Assembly (NCBI RefSeq): GCF_033115175.1
Contig: NC_084837.1
Location: forward strand, 90,702,499-90,766,498
Direction: 5' to 3'
Length of the DNA stretch: 64,000 bases
From: Lepus europaeus
Lineage: Eukaryota > Chordata > Mammalia > Lagomorpha > Leporidae
Shown here: in pieces, positions 26,226 through 38,416 of the stretch
How positions within the stretch are numbered: the first letter of the stretch is position 1
Layout: each line of letters opens with the position of its first letter
Translations under genes and position numbers: made by a program
Notes under the pieces: generated by a model
Seen by the model: only the letters and a program-made list of their open reading frames with translations
Told to the model about the DNA's origin: nothing
The model's database searches: none

Positions 26226-29200
26226 GGGGTAGAACAGGGTCTGGGAACTGGTCCTCCAGCTGCTATGTCAGATCTAACCGGTTTGTACCAGTCTCCCATG
26301 TGCTTCCAGTTAGTTGTGAGGCCTTGGTCTTGCTCTCCAGTTTCTCGTAGGTGGAGGCTATTATCTCATTCCTCCCCGGAGAGGTCTATGCCTCCTTGCC
26401 TTTCTATGGAAATCTCATCTTCCATAATTGCTTCCCACTGATTAAGGGTGTGGGCCCTGCCTGTCACGGGAGGAATACAATTCTCTCACGGCCCACCCAA
26501 GGGTCTCAGGGGCAAGTGGTGTCCGTTGGCAGCAGGCACTGGCTGAAGTCCTTGCAAGGCCGACATTTTCATAGGAAGCTGCTGAAGCCGAGAAGACACA
26601 CACATAGCAAGCAGGGGAAACAGGCAAGGTCTGAATGTTAGCAACAGTACAGCGAGCGTCGAGGGTCCTGGGGGGCTGAGAACCATGTGGGAGGGGGGAG
26701 AGCTGCCTCGATGGTGGTCCAAACCCAGCTGTTTTTTTACTCCTGCTCACTGTTGGGACCACTCCCCTTGTCCATAGACTTTCTGGGTGTTGGTCTCTAT
26801 CTGCCCTGATTTATTTGCATGTGGGTAGCGAGTGTGATTAATTAATAGCACAGCCACTTCTTTGTTCCACAAGGATACAACCCAGTGCCAAGCAGTGACT
26901 GAGGAAGGAATCATGCTGGCCGCGGAGGCCCTGTGGAACGTTTGTTTTTCTTCGTAGGAAGTCTGTCCATATAACTGGGAGTCGAGCCTGGTGGGAAAGT
27001 GCTCCAGTTTGCCTTGCCGCTGGAATAGGATTCGTCCTAAGGGGCGAGTGGGTCACTCTGTTAATGAAAGATTGTCAGCAGGAAAACCTGCAGCACCATC
27101 GGCTGATTGTGTGGGACAATTTAAGTACACAGAGAAAGGTCAGGGGCAAATAATGACGTCATCTGGCTATCCTGGGCTGTGCACATGAAACCAGGGAGGC
27201 AGAAAGAGCTTACCAGAGCAGACTGGAAAGTCAAGCCAGAGAGCCCTCAATGAAACAGAAGCTATAGAAGATGGCGAAAGAATAAGAAACAGACTTTAAA
27301 ATTAAAGATCAAAATGCCTTGCAAACTTCTACCACCAAGTCAATACTTGAAGTAAACCTTCTTGCTTTAACACAGGGAACCAAATTCTAGTTTTATGTCT
27401 GTGCACCTTGGACACCAAAGTTCAGCTTTTAGGAAATCTGGAGTTAACTCCCTTCTGATCTCAGCCAATCTAATCTCACACAGTTTCGTCGTTCACAAAC
27501 CTGTACAACCTTCTTCCACTCCTTCGGTCTCCTCCTTCTTGCGGAACACCAGTCGTTGTACTTTAGGACAAATATTACTCCTCCTTTGCTTCTTCTCTGT
27601 CTAGCTCAGATGTTAATGGTTCAGTTGCTTACACATTTAGCCAGCACTGCCTGAAATATCAAACTTTTAAGCAACCTGGAATAACAGAATTATCTTAATA
27701 GGTGCAAAAAGTCAGCAGATCTTAAAAGGGGCCAAGAAAAAACAGGTAGAGCTAGAGAAAGTCGTAACGTGTTAGCTCTATAGTTGCAATTCAGCGTTTT
27801 AACTTTAAACCTTGAGTGGGTCCCCATTCCTGGGAGTGCTGGTGTCAGTTGTGTTAATGGTTCTTTCTACTTGGGATGGGTGCTGATGTAAGCCTAGCAG
27901 ACAGAGCTGGCTACCATACGGGCACCCCCTACGGTGTGTCTGAACCCAAATTTGGAGTCAACCTTCCTAGGCTTAATCCCTCACCTCTCCCGAACAAAGG
28001 GGACAAAGGGAGTTGCTGGCCCTTCCGTGTGCGTGCTGTGCGTGGATTGTAGTGTCGGGTGTGAAAATACCAAGCATCGCGTCTAGTTAATGCCTCTCTC
28101 CTGGCACGGTGGCCTCTGCAGAGCTGGGAGCTCTGGAAGAGGCATGTGACTGTGACTGGCAGGTAATCGTGCCGAAGAGCCCTTTCCCATGACCTGTTGG
28201 CCTCGTATTTGAGTTCGTGTTGACAGCATCTTGTAACTGTTATGCTCCCACCTTGTCATCCTTTTCTGAAAACACCGCGGATCTCACCTTGTGGCTAGGT
28301 TCTGTTTGTTTCACGCTACCAGAATGGACCTGTCCTGGTCTCTGGTCCGGTCCCACATTTGCAGTACAGATTCAGCATCATAAATCCTTTTAGCCATGCG
28401 TTGGAGCAACAAAGAGGCTTTGGAAGAAGTGGTTCTCCAGCCAACTGCCTAGAGTCCATTGTGAGATTTGACTTTATCAGTTCTGTGGGTGAGAGCCATC
28501 ATTTCAAAATGTTACATCAGCAGCATTATGCTGGGAGTTGTACTTCTGCAGAATTCTGAGGGACAACAGATACAAAGCCCCAAACCAGCAAGTACACAAC
28601 ACATCAGGTCCATATGTTAAAAGCAACAGAGTTACAGTCCAACGGCAGGCATAGGATGGCTGGCTATTTGCATGAGTACGGCAAGAAAAGTTGATTTGCC
28701 ATATAATAATCTCAGCTTTAAGGAACTCAAAGTTCAGAAGCCCAGTGAAAGCAGAGTTTAGTTGTTGCTGTTTTAACCATAGTGTCTAATCCTTTGAGAT
28801 TTTAAGGCTTACTAAGAGGTAGTAATCTTATTTGTTTTCTGTAAAACTGGGAAACCTTGGTGCCGGGCAGTCTGTGTGTATTTTTGGATATGCCAGTGTT
28901 TCCAGTTGTATCCTGTTATGAAGATGACAGATTCTTATTGAATTTACGTGAATCATCACATTGTCATCAAAAGAAAAATTTCATAAGTAGGTATTTTTTT
29001 TGGATTCTGAAAGAATTAAAATATGGAGCAAAAGCAAATGGTTTTATCTTTATTTACAAAAACGTGCTTTATCAAAATGCTATAAGCCAGTGATAGACCA
29101 AGAAAGTGTCTTTAAACTTTAGAAGACAAAACATTTAAGCATAGAACCAACAATGCTTTAAATAAAAGTGATGGAAGCTCACACAACGCTTCAGTTCGTG

Positions 29201-29274
29201 CAGTCTCAAGTGAGGAATTCTTGTTCAGCCTCAGAAGCTGCATGAATTTCTCAGTTGTCAGAAACCTGTGTTTT
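26226..29274. other. Intergenic; possibly more retroviral debris
   Basis: No intact gene. The stretch to about 28.2 kb may be decayed internal sequence of the same minus-strand provirus, but I could not match gag or pol. A frame at 28359-28559 is unrecognised. Confidence 0.35.
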
Positions 29275-29286
29275 AGAAAATTTGTT

Positions 29287-29621
29287 GGGGCCGGCACCAT
29301 GGCTCACTTGGTTACTCCTCCGCCTGCTATGCTGGCATCCAATATGGGTGCCGGGTTCTAGTCCCGGTTGCTCCTCTTTCAGTCCAGCTCTCTGCTGTGG
29401 CCCGGAAAGGCAGTGGAGGATGGCCCGAGTGCTGGGCGCCTGCACCCGCATGGGAGACCGGGAAGAGACACCTGGCTCCTGGCTTCAGACTGGCATAGCT
29501 CTGGCCATGGCAGCCATTTGAGGGGTGAGCCAATGGAAGGAAGACCTTTCTCTCTGTCTCTCTCACTGTCTAACTCTGCCTGTCAAATAAAAAAAGAAAG
29601 AAAGAAAGAAAAAAAAGAAAA
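29287..29621 (+). repeat. Young SINE-C with 12-bp target-site duplication
   Basis: Sense copy ending in an A/G-rich tail (aaagaaagaaagaa). Direct repeats AGAAAATTTGTT lie at 29275-29286 and 29622-29633. Confidence 0.92.
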
Positions 29622-29635
29622 AGAAAATTTGTTAA

Positions 29636-29992
29636 GGGGCTGGGCATTGTGGTGTCACAGGTAAGGCCGCTGCCTGTGATTCTGGCATCCCATATGGGCC
29701 CCGGCCCAGTCTCAGCTGCTCCACTTCTCATCCGGCTCCCTGCTTATGCAGTTGGGAAAATAGAGGAAGATGGTCCAAGTGTTTCATCCAGGTGTTCTCT
29801 CCGTATGAGAGACCCGGAGGAAGCACCTGGCTCCTGGCTTTGGCCCAGCACAGCCCTGGCCATTGTAACCATTTAGGAAATGAACCAGTGGATAGAAGTG
29901 CGCTCTCACTCTCTCTCTCTCTCTCTCTCTCTCTGCCTCTCCATAACTCTGCCTTTCAAAAGTAAAATAAATCTCTTTAAAAAAAAAAAAAA
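29636..29992 (+). repeat. SINE-C inserted at the edge of the previous one
   Basis: Sense copy from ggggctgggcattgtggtgt to ctctttaaaaaaa, with a (CT)n run at 29908-29935. ATTTGTTA flanks it on both sides (29627-29634 and about 29997-30004), so it used the first element's downstream duplication as its target. Confidence 0.88.
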
Positions 29993-30004
29993 GACTATTT
30001 GTTA

Positions 30005-31203
30005 GCGTCTTTTCCATAAGTCAGATTGTGAATGTTTCTGGAAAAGAATCAGAACCATGAATGACAAGAGATTTACAATTTCCATGGCTAAATTGCTGAT
30101 AGCGGCTTGGCAACTGTGTATCACATTTTATAAAGCAGCTGGAGAGAGTCCTGAAACTTGGGTGCCCTGGGCCTCCAGGCCGGATGGGAGGGGCAGTCTC
30201 AGTCATCCTGAGCGCCAAGCTTCCTGGTGAGACAGTCCTGATTGGTAACATCTTGTCAGGACCCTCGGGCTATGTAACACCTCCTCTGTATCCACAGCAA
30301 ACCTATAGAAGTTTAACATCTTCTTAGAACTTGACCATCTCCATGGATCTAAACCTGATTAGCTCTCATCTCTCTAAGTTGAGCGATGTATCTCTGAGGG
30401 TTTCCAGGGGCCTACCTGGACATCTCAGGGTCCAAGGACTAAATTTAAAACTTTGACCCCCCTGGGAACGCAGTAAAAAGTGTCAAAGGTCAAAACAGGA
30501 CCCCAAGTCTCCCACCTGGGTGGTAGGGACCCCAACTAGTAGAGCCATCACTGCTACCTCTCCGAGTCTGCATTTACAGGAAGCTGGAACCAGAACCAAA
30601 GCTGGGACTTGAACCCAGGCTCTCCGGTTTGGATGCTGTGGGCATCCCAAGTGAGATCTTAAACTGAAGCCCACCCCGGATCCGTCTTACTTCTGCTCCC
30701 CTCAGAGAGGGAGGTTTTCGCAGCTCTGATGTGTGTTTTCCTGATTTCTGAGTCTTCAGGGTGTGGCACGTAGCAGGTGTCCAATCAGTTTGTGTGAAGT
30801 GATGACAAGAAGTCAGAAGTTCATCCTGTGCTGGCCGCCCGTGAGGTTCAGCCTGACGCTGGCCTCCTGCCCTTGACTTTGTCCCAGCGTTCCTGCCTTT
30901 TCCTAGGAAGCCGAGCAGTGCATAGTTCAGCAGTTATGTTTTTACTTCAGGGACAAGGGGCAGGGGCACACGGGTGTATGAAGTTTTGCAGCTTGGACAA
31001 GCCACGGCCATGGTGTCATTTAAGACGAGGGACTGGGGATGATGAGGATGATGGCCAAGGGGCCGGAGACGGCGAGTTTTCCCCAGAGAACGAGACCTCC
31101 TGGCACCCTAGATCTTACCGTAGCAGCACGCTGCCTCCCTGGTGTCTCAGCAGCAGCCTGAGACACGCAGGCTGCGCCATGATCTTCCCAGCCGAAGCCA
31201 CGG
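30005..31203. other. Intergenic, nothing recognised
   Basis: Partial old SINE-C-like antisense text at about 30495-30675 (tctcccacctgggtggtagg). The open frame at 30828-31394 has no family resemblance. Confidence 0.4.
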
Positions 31204-31805
31204 TGTTATGCCTGCAGTCCGTGGTCCCTCAAAAATCATACCACCAGAGACCGAAGTTGAAGCCAATTAGCAGGGTCGTTTTTATTACGAGTTCGAACCC
31301 GGGCCTCTCAGTGCCTCCAGGAGAGGAAGCCCCCCGAGAAGCCCCGAGCCCAATTCTTACAGAGCTTTTATTATCATGTACAAGCAGGTTTTAGGGGAAT
31401 ACTTAGGTCAAGCTGACACTTCTGATAAGTCCCAACATCACCGCAGACTCCAGGGTGGGGGCTGGTTGTTATCTCAAGCTTTAAACCTCCCTTTTACATT
31501 CCTGGACCTGGGTCAGGGCAGGGTCACATCTGGCCAGGTGGAGGGAGGGGGAGTGTACAATAGCGAGGGCCAGGAACGGGCAGTGGTGCAGGTCGTACAA
31601 TAATCAACTTAATGTAGCTACTGGATTACTTAGCTCAACATCTAACATAACACATATAGAAAGTCAAAGACACTTAGCATTGCTTATTATTACTACTAGT
31701 TGCCTAATGAGCTAATGTGATTACACTTTAGGTTACATTAAAATAATAATATTTTCTAGCACTATTATAATGGATAATAAGGGCGTAGTAAAAGTTGGTT
31801 ATGCA
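31204..31805 (-). mobile_element. Candidate LTR, antisense
   Basis: Begins TG and ends CA on this strand. The minus strand has two AATAAA-type signals (near 31283 and 31367). No clear TATA box or target repeats, so it is a weak call. Confidence 0.35.
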
Positions 31806-32420
31806 GGTGTCTTCTCAACGGGAGTCCACGTCTTGCTTTATTAACACCTCGCTGCCTCTCACCTCCTGGAGGCTCCGGTCGCCACTGTCGCCTCCTGCAG
31901 GGATCCTGCCTGTGATCTCCTTTCTGATCTCATGCATCATGCGTCTGCAAGCTTGATTTCCAGTCCCTTGGTGACCCTCTGCATGGCTCCTGCTGGCGGG
32001 CGTCTGCCCGAAACTGCAAGAACTTGAAGCAGCTGCTGGTGCAAAGGGCAGATTTCCTAGTGGGACCAGTTCCCTGGGGAATAGCAAGGCGAGGCCACTG
32101 GCAGGTCCCTGCCCTGTCACCCTCGGGAACCTTGGGACCCGGCAACCACCATCATCCAGGTGGGGGCCCATCTGCCCTGGTTTGCCCTGAGCCCAAGGAC
32201 TTGGGACTTTGGGTGCTGGGCCAGTCAAGATGAGTTGGTCACCCATGTCCAGGAAAGTTCAACCTCAAGAGGCCAACAAGGAGCCCGTCCACCTCTTGCT
32301 TGTCTCTGAGGGCCTTCACCTAAACTCTGCTCCACAGCTGGGGTGCACCGTGTTGTCGCCCGAGTGCAGGGGCTCCGTCGCAGTCTCCGCAGGATGCGCA
32401 CGTGATAGGGGAGCAAGACA

Positions 32421-32424
<4 letters not shown>
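31806..32424. other. Intergenic, nothing recognised
   Basis: No supported gene. Confidence 0.4.

Positions 32425-32465
<41 letters not shown>
32425..32465. repeat. (AG)n microsatellite
   Basis: About 20 AG units. Confidence 0.95.
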
Positions 32466-32467
<2 letters not shown>

Positions 32468-32692
32468 CAGCCACACCCGGTGAGCAGAGACCCGCCCAGG
32501 AGGAGTAATGCAGCCTGCTGTTGGCTGATTCTGCTGTCAGTCAAGGAGTGGGGTGGGGATGGGGGAATGAGATCCTGATAACAGACCTTTTCTTCAGAGG
32601 GTGCAAGGGGCAAGGACTTAGAAACGTGTCCCAGACACGTCAGTGCACACGCTCTTTAGGCCCTGGCTGCCTGCCCGCCATCAACCCGACAC

Positions 32693-32796
32693 GAACATGC
32701 ACACACACACACGTATGCATGTGTGCACTTGCACAAGGGCACGCACACACATGCGCACACATACATGGGTGCACACACGTGAGCACACACACAAGA
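32693..32796. repeat. CA-rich simple repeat
   Basis: Interrupted (CA)n with catg and gcac variants. Confidence 0.85.
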
Positions 32797-32932
32797 TCAA
32801 GTCTAGAAAGTTCCATTGGAACAGTGCCACAGACTCGGTAGGCCTTCTCCTGCCCTGCCTGTGCGTGTGTGTGTGCACGTGTGGAGGAATATGTCGGTTT
32901 GGAAGTGGCGCAGCTTGTGTCACCACCGCCAC

Positions 32933-33024
32933 CAGGGTCAGGGTACAGAGCCACCCCATTGCCTCGGGAGAGCTCCCCCAGGGTCAGGGTACGGAGCCAC
33001 CCCATTGCCTCAGGAGAGCCCCCC
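32933..33024. repeat. Two-copy 46-bp tandem repeat
   Basis: Units at 32933-32978 and 32979-33024 differ at only a few bases. Both contain gagccaccccattgcctc. Confidence 0.9.
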
Positions 33025-33304
33025 CACGCTTCCTCTCTCGGTTTGCTGCCCAGCCCTGATTCTCAACCCTTGGCGAGGGCTCAGCTGTCGTCAGGACCTG
33101 CCACTGACACAAACCTTCATAACACGCGTGGAGGGCATATTCCGCAGTCACACACCTGGACTAAGCGCCCATCGAAAGGGAACACAGTGACACTGTGACA
33201 CTTCGGCTGCGTGGAAGGTGATGTTCATTCCCAAGGTATGTGCATCCAATTAATTTCATTGAAAGGAGCCCAGAAATGGAGCACTTGCGCTGTTAAAGAT
33301 GCTG

Positions 33305-33589
33305 GGCCAGCGCCGCGGCTCACTAGGCTAATCCTCCACCTGCAGTGCCGGCACACTGGGTTCTAGTCCTGGTCGGGGCGCCAGAATCTGTCCCGGTTGC
33401 CCCTCTTCCAGGCCAGCTCTCTGCTGTGGCCCGGGAGTGCAGTGGAGGATGGCCCAAGTGCTTGGGCCCTGCACCCGCATGGGAGACCAGGAGAAGCACC
33501 TGGCTCCTGGCTTCAGATCAGCACGGTGTGCCGGCCACAGCACGCTGGCCACGGCGGCCATTGAAGGGTGAACCAATGGCAAAGGAAGC

Positions 33590-33631
<42 letters not shown>

Positions 33632-33662
33632 CACTCTGCCTGTCAAAAAAAAAAAAAAAAAT
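33305..33662 (+). repeat. Young SINE-C with target-site duplication
   Basis: Sense copy with a (CT)n run and A tail. AAGATGCTGG lies at 33296-33305 and 33663-33672. Confidence 0.92.
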
Positions 33663-33691
33663 AAGATGCTGGCTGGCTAAGCTGACGTAGA

Positions 33692-34022
33692 GGGCCGGTG
33701 CTGTGGTGGGGCGGGCAAAGCCTCCACCTGCGGCATCAGCATCCCATATGGCACTGGTTCGTGTCCCAGCTGCTCTCTTCCCATCCAGTTCTCTGCTATG
33801 GCCCAGAAGATGTTCCAAGTGCTTGGGTGCCTGCACCTATGTGGGAGACCTGGAAGAAGCTCCTGGCTTTTGACTTCAGATCTACCCAGTTCTAGCCTTT
33901 GTGGCCAATTGGGGAGTGAACCAATGGTGAACCAATGATGGAAGATCTCTCTCTCTCTCTATCTCTCTCTCTCTCACTCTGTAGCTCTGCCTCTCAGATA
34001 AATAAATAAAATCTTAAAAAAC
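33692..34022 (+). repeat. SINE-C
   Basis: Sense AT-tailed copy (gggccggtgctgtggtggg to aaataaataaaatcttaaa). Confidence 0.88.
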
Positions 34023-34079
34023 AATGTTGACACAGAATCATCTTCTAAGTAGGTGGTGAGAGCAGAGGCAGCACAGTAC

Positions 34080-35040
34080 CCACCATGTGTCCTGTGTGTA
34101 TATGTGTTTGTATGTGTGTATACATGTGTGTTCTGTGCATGTGTTCTGTGTGTATGTGTATGTATATGTGTTCTCTGTGCGTATGTATCTGTATATGTGC
34201 ATGTGTTCTCTGTGTGTATATGTATATGTATTGTGTGTATGTGTACCTGTGTGTATGCATGTGTGTCCTGTGTATGTGTCCTGTGTGTATGTGTGTATAT
34301 GTTCTCTGTGTGTATGTATGTATGTGTGCATGTGTTCTGTTTGTATGTTGTGTGTATGTGTATATGTATGTATGCATGTGTGTTCTGTGTATGTGTTCTC
34401 CGTGTGTATGTCTCTGTGTGTAGTATGTGTGTATGCATGTGTGCATGCGTTTGTGTGTGTATATGTGTATGTATGTGTGTGCATGTGTGTTCTGTGTATG
34501 TGTGTATGCATGTGTTCTGTATGTATGTAAGTGTATGCATGTATCTGTGTGCATGTGTTCTGTGTATGTGTATATGTGTACATATGTGTTTGTATGTGTA
34601 TGTTCTGTGTATGTGTTGTGTGTGCATGTGTTGTGTGTATATGTGTATGTATGTGTGTATGTATGTGTGTTCTGTGCATGTGTGTGTATGTGTGTATGTG
34701 TTGTGTGTATGTGTGCATATGTGTATGTGTGTATGTATATGTGTGTTCTCTGTGTGCATGTGTTCTCTCTGTGCATGTATGTATATGTGTTGTATGTGTG
34801 TGTGCATGTGTCCTGTGTATGTATGTATGTATATGTATGTGCTCTGTGTGTTCTGTGTGTATATGTGTATGTGCATGTGTTCTTTGTATGTGTACATGTG
34901 TATGTATGTGTGCGTGCATTCTGTATGTGTATAGATATATATGTGTGTATTCTGTGTGTGTATATGTGTTCTGTGTGTGTGAGTATATGTGTGTATGTGT
35001 TCTGTGTGTATATGTGTATGTGTGTGTGTGTGTGTCTCTG
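34080..35040. repeat. TG/TATG-rich satellite-like block of about 960 bp
   Basis: Irregular array of tgtgtatgtg, tgtatgtatg and tgttctgtg motifs, purely pyrimidine/purine alternating over long stretches. Stop codons are rare in most frames, so it shows long spurious reading frames on both strands, rich in Cys/Val on plus and His/Thr on minus. It is not a gene. Confidence 0.95.
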
Positions 35041-35288
35041 GGGTGTGGACATGCAGCTCTGTAATCACAGACATTATGGATCTGTACATTAAAACCATTC
35101 TAATGGAGGAGACTGGGGGCTAAGGAATGGGGGGAACTCTCCCTCTCCCGTGCCTTTCTTGCGTGAAGACAAGAATTGACCACCCATCGCCACTAACAGG
35201 GAAACAGAACACGCAGAAGAGGTTCATGACAACCCAAAGACCAACTTACCTGGCAAAGCAAAGGTGTGAGATATTTCAAGAAAGTGTG

Positions 35289-35626
35289 TCAGGGACCTGG
35301 CACTGTGGCATAGCGGGTAAAGCCATCGCCTGTAATGCCAGCATCCCATATGTGTGCCGGTTCAAGTCGCAGATGCTCCACTTCCAATCCAGCTCTCTGC
35401 TGTGGCCTGGGAAAGCAGTAAAGGATGGCTCAAGTGCTTGGGCCCCTGCACCTGCGTGGGAGACCCAGAAGAAGCTCCTGGCTCCTGGCATCAATCTGCC
35501 CAGCTCTGGCCGTTGTGGCCAACTAGGGATTGAACCAGCAGATGGAAGACCTCTCTCTCTGGCTCTCCTTTTCTCTCTGTGTAACTTTGATTTCAAATAA
35601 ATAAATAAATCTTTTTTAAAAAATTA
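35289..35626 (+). repeat. SINE-C
   Basis: Sense AT-tailed copy (gggacctggcactgtggcat to aaataaataaataaatcttt). Confidence 0.9.
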
Positions 35627-36230
35627 AGGCATGTCAGGAAAAATTGGCAATGCAGACCGTGAGGGCCACAGGGACATACAGTGACTCTGGGCTGGGAGAA
35701 GCAGGGAAGACCTCCAGGAGGAGGTGGACTTCCGCTGGGCCTGAGGGGTGAGCAGTCACAAAGGTACCACACAGAGGCGTCTCTGTGCAGAGAGAAGGGA
35801 GACCCGGCAGGTGCCAGGGCAGCACAGCTCTGCGCTCCCAGCCCTGCTCTCGGCTCACTCTGAGCTGAGGTACCGGCTTACCCTCCTGCCGTCTGCCCCT
35901 GGCACAGGGAGCCTTAGCATGGCTGCCCCATTGGGGTCTCATGGGGACTTCCTGGGATGCACTAGCACAACCACCTTGCACCTGGGTGCTGCCTCACAGG
36001 CACTCAGCACTCAGCCCCCGAGGCAGATGCGATCTGTGGTCCACAGAGCTCAGGAGCATGCCCTGGGGCCCAGGAAACAGATAAGAACCACAGCAGCTAT
36101 GCTGGCAGGGGCCACTGCAGGCCAAGCCCCTGGGGACACAGGGGAGGTAGACAGATCCCAGCCTCCCAGGGCGTAATCAGGAGGTGAGCAAAGCTGGTGC
36201 ACACAGCATCCCCTGCAATGCTTTGTTTTC
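35627..36230. other. Intergenic, nothing recognised
   Basis: GC-richer stretch with no supported gene. Confidence 0.4.
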
Positions 36231-36546
36231 AAAGATTTATTTATTTATTTGAAAGGCAGAGTTACAGAAAGAGGAGGAGAGACAAAGGGACCTGAAAGAG
36301 AGAGAGGTCTTCCATCTGCTGCTTCACTCCCCAGATGGCTGCAACAGCCAGAGCTGGACCGATCCGAAGCCAGGAGCCAGGAGCTTCTTCTGGGTCTCCC
36401 ACACAGGTGCAGGGGCCCAAGGACTTGGGCCATCTTCTACTGCTTTTCCAGGCCATAGCAAAGAGCTGGATTGGAAGTGGAGCAGCCGGGATTTAAACTG
36501 CCACCCACATGAGATGCCGGCGCTGTGCTGGCCACAGCGCCAGCCC
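36231..36546 (-). repeat. SINE-C
   Basis: Antisense copy ending gccacagcgccagcccc. Confidence 0.9.
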
Positions 36547-37240
36547 CACTCTGCAGTGTTATGAACTGGCTCCAAACGATCGATCATAGAATTTGCCTGA
36601 GAATTTCAACCCTACAGAGGTGGGACTGAGGGAGCTTGGCCACATTCCAATCACATCAGGATAAACACATTCCATCTGCAGGAAACCTGCGCTGCACATT
36701 TTTGGGGCTGGTTGTTTGACCTCACCACCTTGGTTGTGATGCCTCTGAGGAGGAGCTGTCTCCACCCTCCCACCTGGAATGGGAGCTGATGCCTGCAACT
36801 CAGCGCCTGTGCCTGCTCTCACTTCACGGCCTGGGGCAGGAAGCCAGGGCCAATTCCCCGGGGAGCAGATAAGGCCCTGGGTCCTGGGGAGGGGTGGGCC
36901 AGGTCCTGCAGGGAGCTAGCAGGCAGGAGTGGCAGGCAGGGCTCTGTGGGGCCAGCAAGGCAGTGCCAGCCTACCACACTCACCCGGCACTGACTGTGTG
37001 ACTGCTGCAGGCCAGCAACCCTCCTCTGCTGAGATCCTCCGGCAAACAGAAGACACGACTTCCTGCCTCCGTGGAACTTACACTCCCGTGGGGAGGGGAG
37101 GCAGGCAGAAGCCAGTAACCACAGCGGGTGAGCACCTTACCCAGGAAGTTAGAAAAAGACCCACGATGCGGGAAGATAAGAGGGGCCAGGGAGATGGGGT
37201 CAGTAATTTAGGAAGGGGAGGGATACGATTTTTTTTAAAT
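36547..37240. other. Intergenic, nothing recognised
   Basis: No supported gene. 37040-37230 has the look of an ancient repeat. Confidence 0.4.
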
Positions 37241-37550
37241 AATTCTTTTTAAAAATTTATTTATTTAAAAAGTAGAGCAATAGAGAGAGGGGGAGAGACA
37301 GAAATCTTCCATCCACTGACTTATTCCTGTGACACCTTGAAGAGCCAGGGCTGGACCAGGCTAAAGCTAGGGGCCAGGAAATCCATCTGGGTCTCCCACG
37401 TGGGTGCAGGGGCCTAAGTACTGGGCCATCCATTGTCTTCCAAGGTGCATTAGCAGGGAGCTGGATCAGAAGCGGAGCAGCTGGGACTCAAATTGGCGCT
37501 CCAAGATGGGATGCCAGCACCACAAATGACAGCGCCACAACACCAGGCTC
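37241..37550 (-). repeat. Old SINE-C
   Basis: Antisense, moderately diverged (aaaatttatttatttaaaaa ... cgccacaacaccaggctc). Confidence 0.8.
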
Positions 37551-38053
37551 AAGACCCAATTTTAAACCAGGGAGCTCAGCCTAGACTTCATGAGAAGGTG
37601 ATAGAAGTAAAAGCTTGAAGGAGGTGAGGGCGTTAGCCACGTGACTCTCTGGGGTAAAACTGTTCTGGGCCAGGATGTAGAAAACATGAGGCTGGGCGAG
37701 CGCAACAAGGCAGCTGGTCTGAGTTAGAAAAGACAAGACAGGGGAAGACGGGGCCCAACTTTCAAAGGTCGGATTAAAGAACAGGGAGTTAGCAGGGAGA
37801 CCTGGGGAGGGCCTGGGGCCCTGGGGTCTAGCAAAGGCCATGGTTCAAGAAGGAGCGAGCACGGACATTTGCCCAATGCTGTTGCGGACTGAGAAGGACC
37901 CTAGGATTGGGCAGGAGGAGGTTATGGGTAATCTGATCCAGAAACCTTTCTTTTGAGGAGAGAAATCGGATTGGAATGAGTTCCCAACAACAACAGAATA
38001 GGAAATGATGAAATGAAGACCACGTATTGACAACTCTCTCAAGAAGTTTTGTT
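37551..38053. other. Intergenic; old repeat-like
   Basis: 37570-37830 (gagaaggtgatagaagtaaa ... cgcaacaaggcagctggt) resembles an ancient interspersed repeat. No gene. Confidence 0.35.
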
Positions 38054-38370
38054 GGGTCCAGCGCCGTGGCATAGTGGGTAGAGCCACTGCTTGCAGTGCC
38101 GGCATCCCATATGGGCACTGGTTTGAGACCTGGCTGTTCCACTTCACATCCAGCTTTCTGCTATGGCCTGGGAAAGCAGTAGAAGATGGCCTGAGTCCTT
38201 GGGCCCCTGCACCTGCATGGGAGACCTGGACGAGGCTCCTGGCTCCTGGTTTCAAATCAACCCAGCTCTGGCCATTGCAGCCATCTGATGAGCAGATGGA
38301 AGACCTCTCTCTCTGTCTGCCTCTCTGTGACTCTGCCTTTCAAGTCAATAAATAAATCTAAAAAAACAAG
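38054..38370 (+). repeat. SINE-C
   Basis: Sense copy from gggtccagcgccgtggcata to caataaataaatctaaaaa. The matching flanks are displaced (see findings). Confidence 0.9.
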
Positions 38371-38416
38371 ATACTATAGACAGATCACCTCTCTCAAAAA
38401 AAAAGGAAGTTTTGTT

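Noticed and set aside
28359..28559. Plus frame of 66 codons beginning MQYRFSIINPFSH
   Set aside because: Too short, no motif or homologue recognised, and it lies in presumed repeat debris.
34080..35040. Possible CRISPR-like or other regular array
   Set aside because: Units are irregular and there are no unique spacers. It is a simple-sequence block in a mammalian genome.
33974..35098. Minus-strand frame of 374 codons and several 150-340-codon frames on both strands
   Set aside because: They are products of the TG/TATG repeat, with His/Thr or Cys/Val composition and no start context, splice sites or domains.
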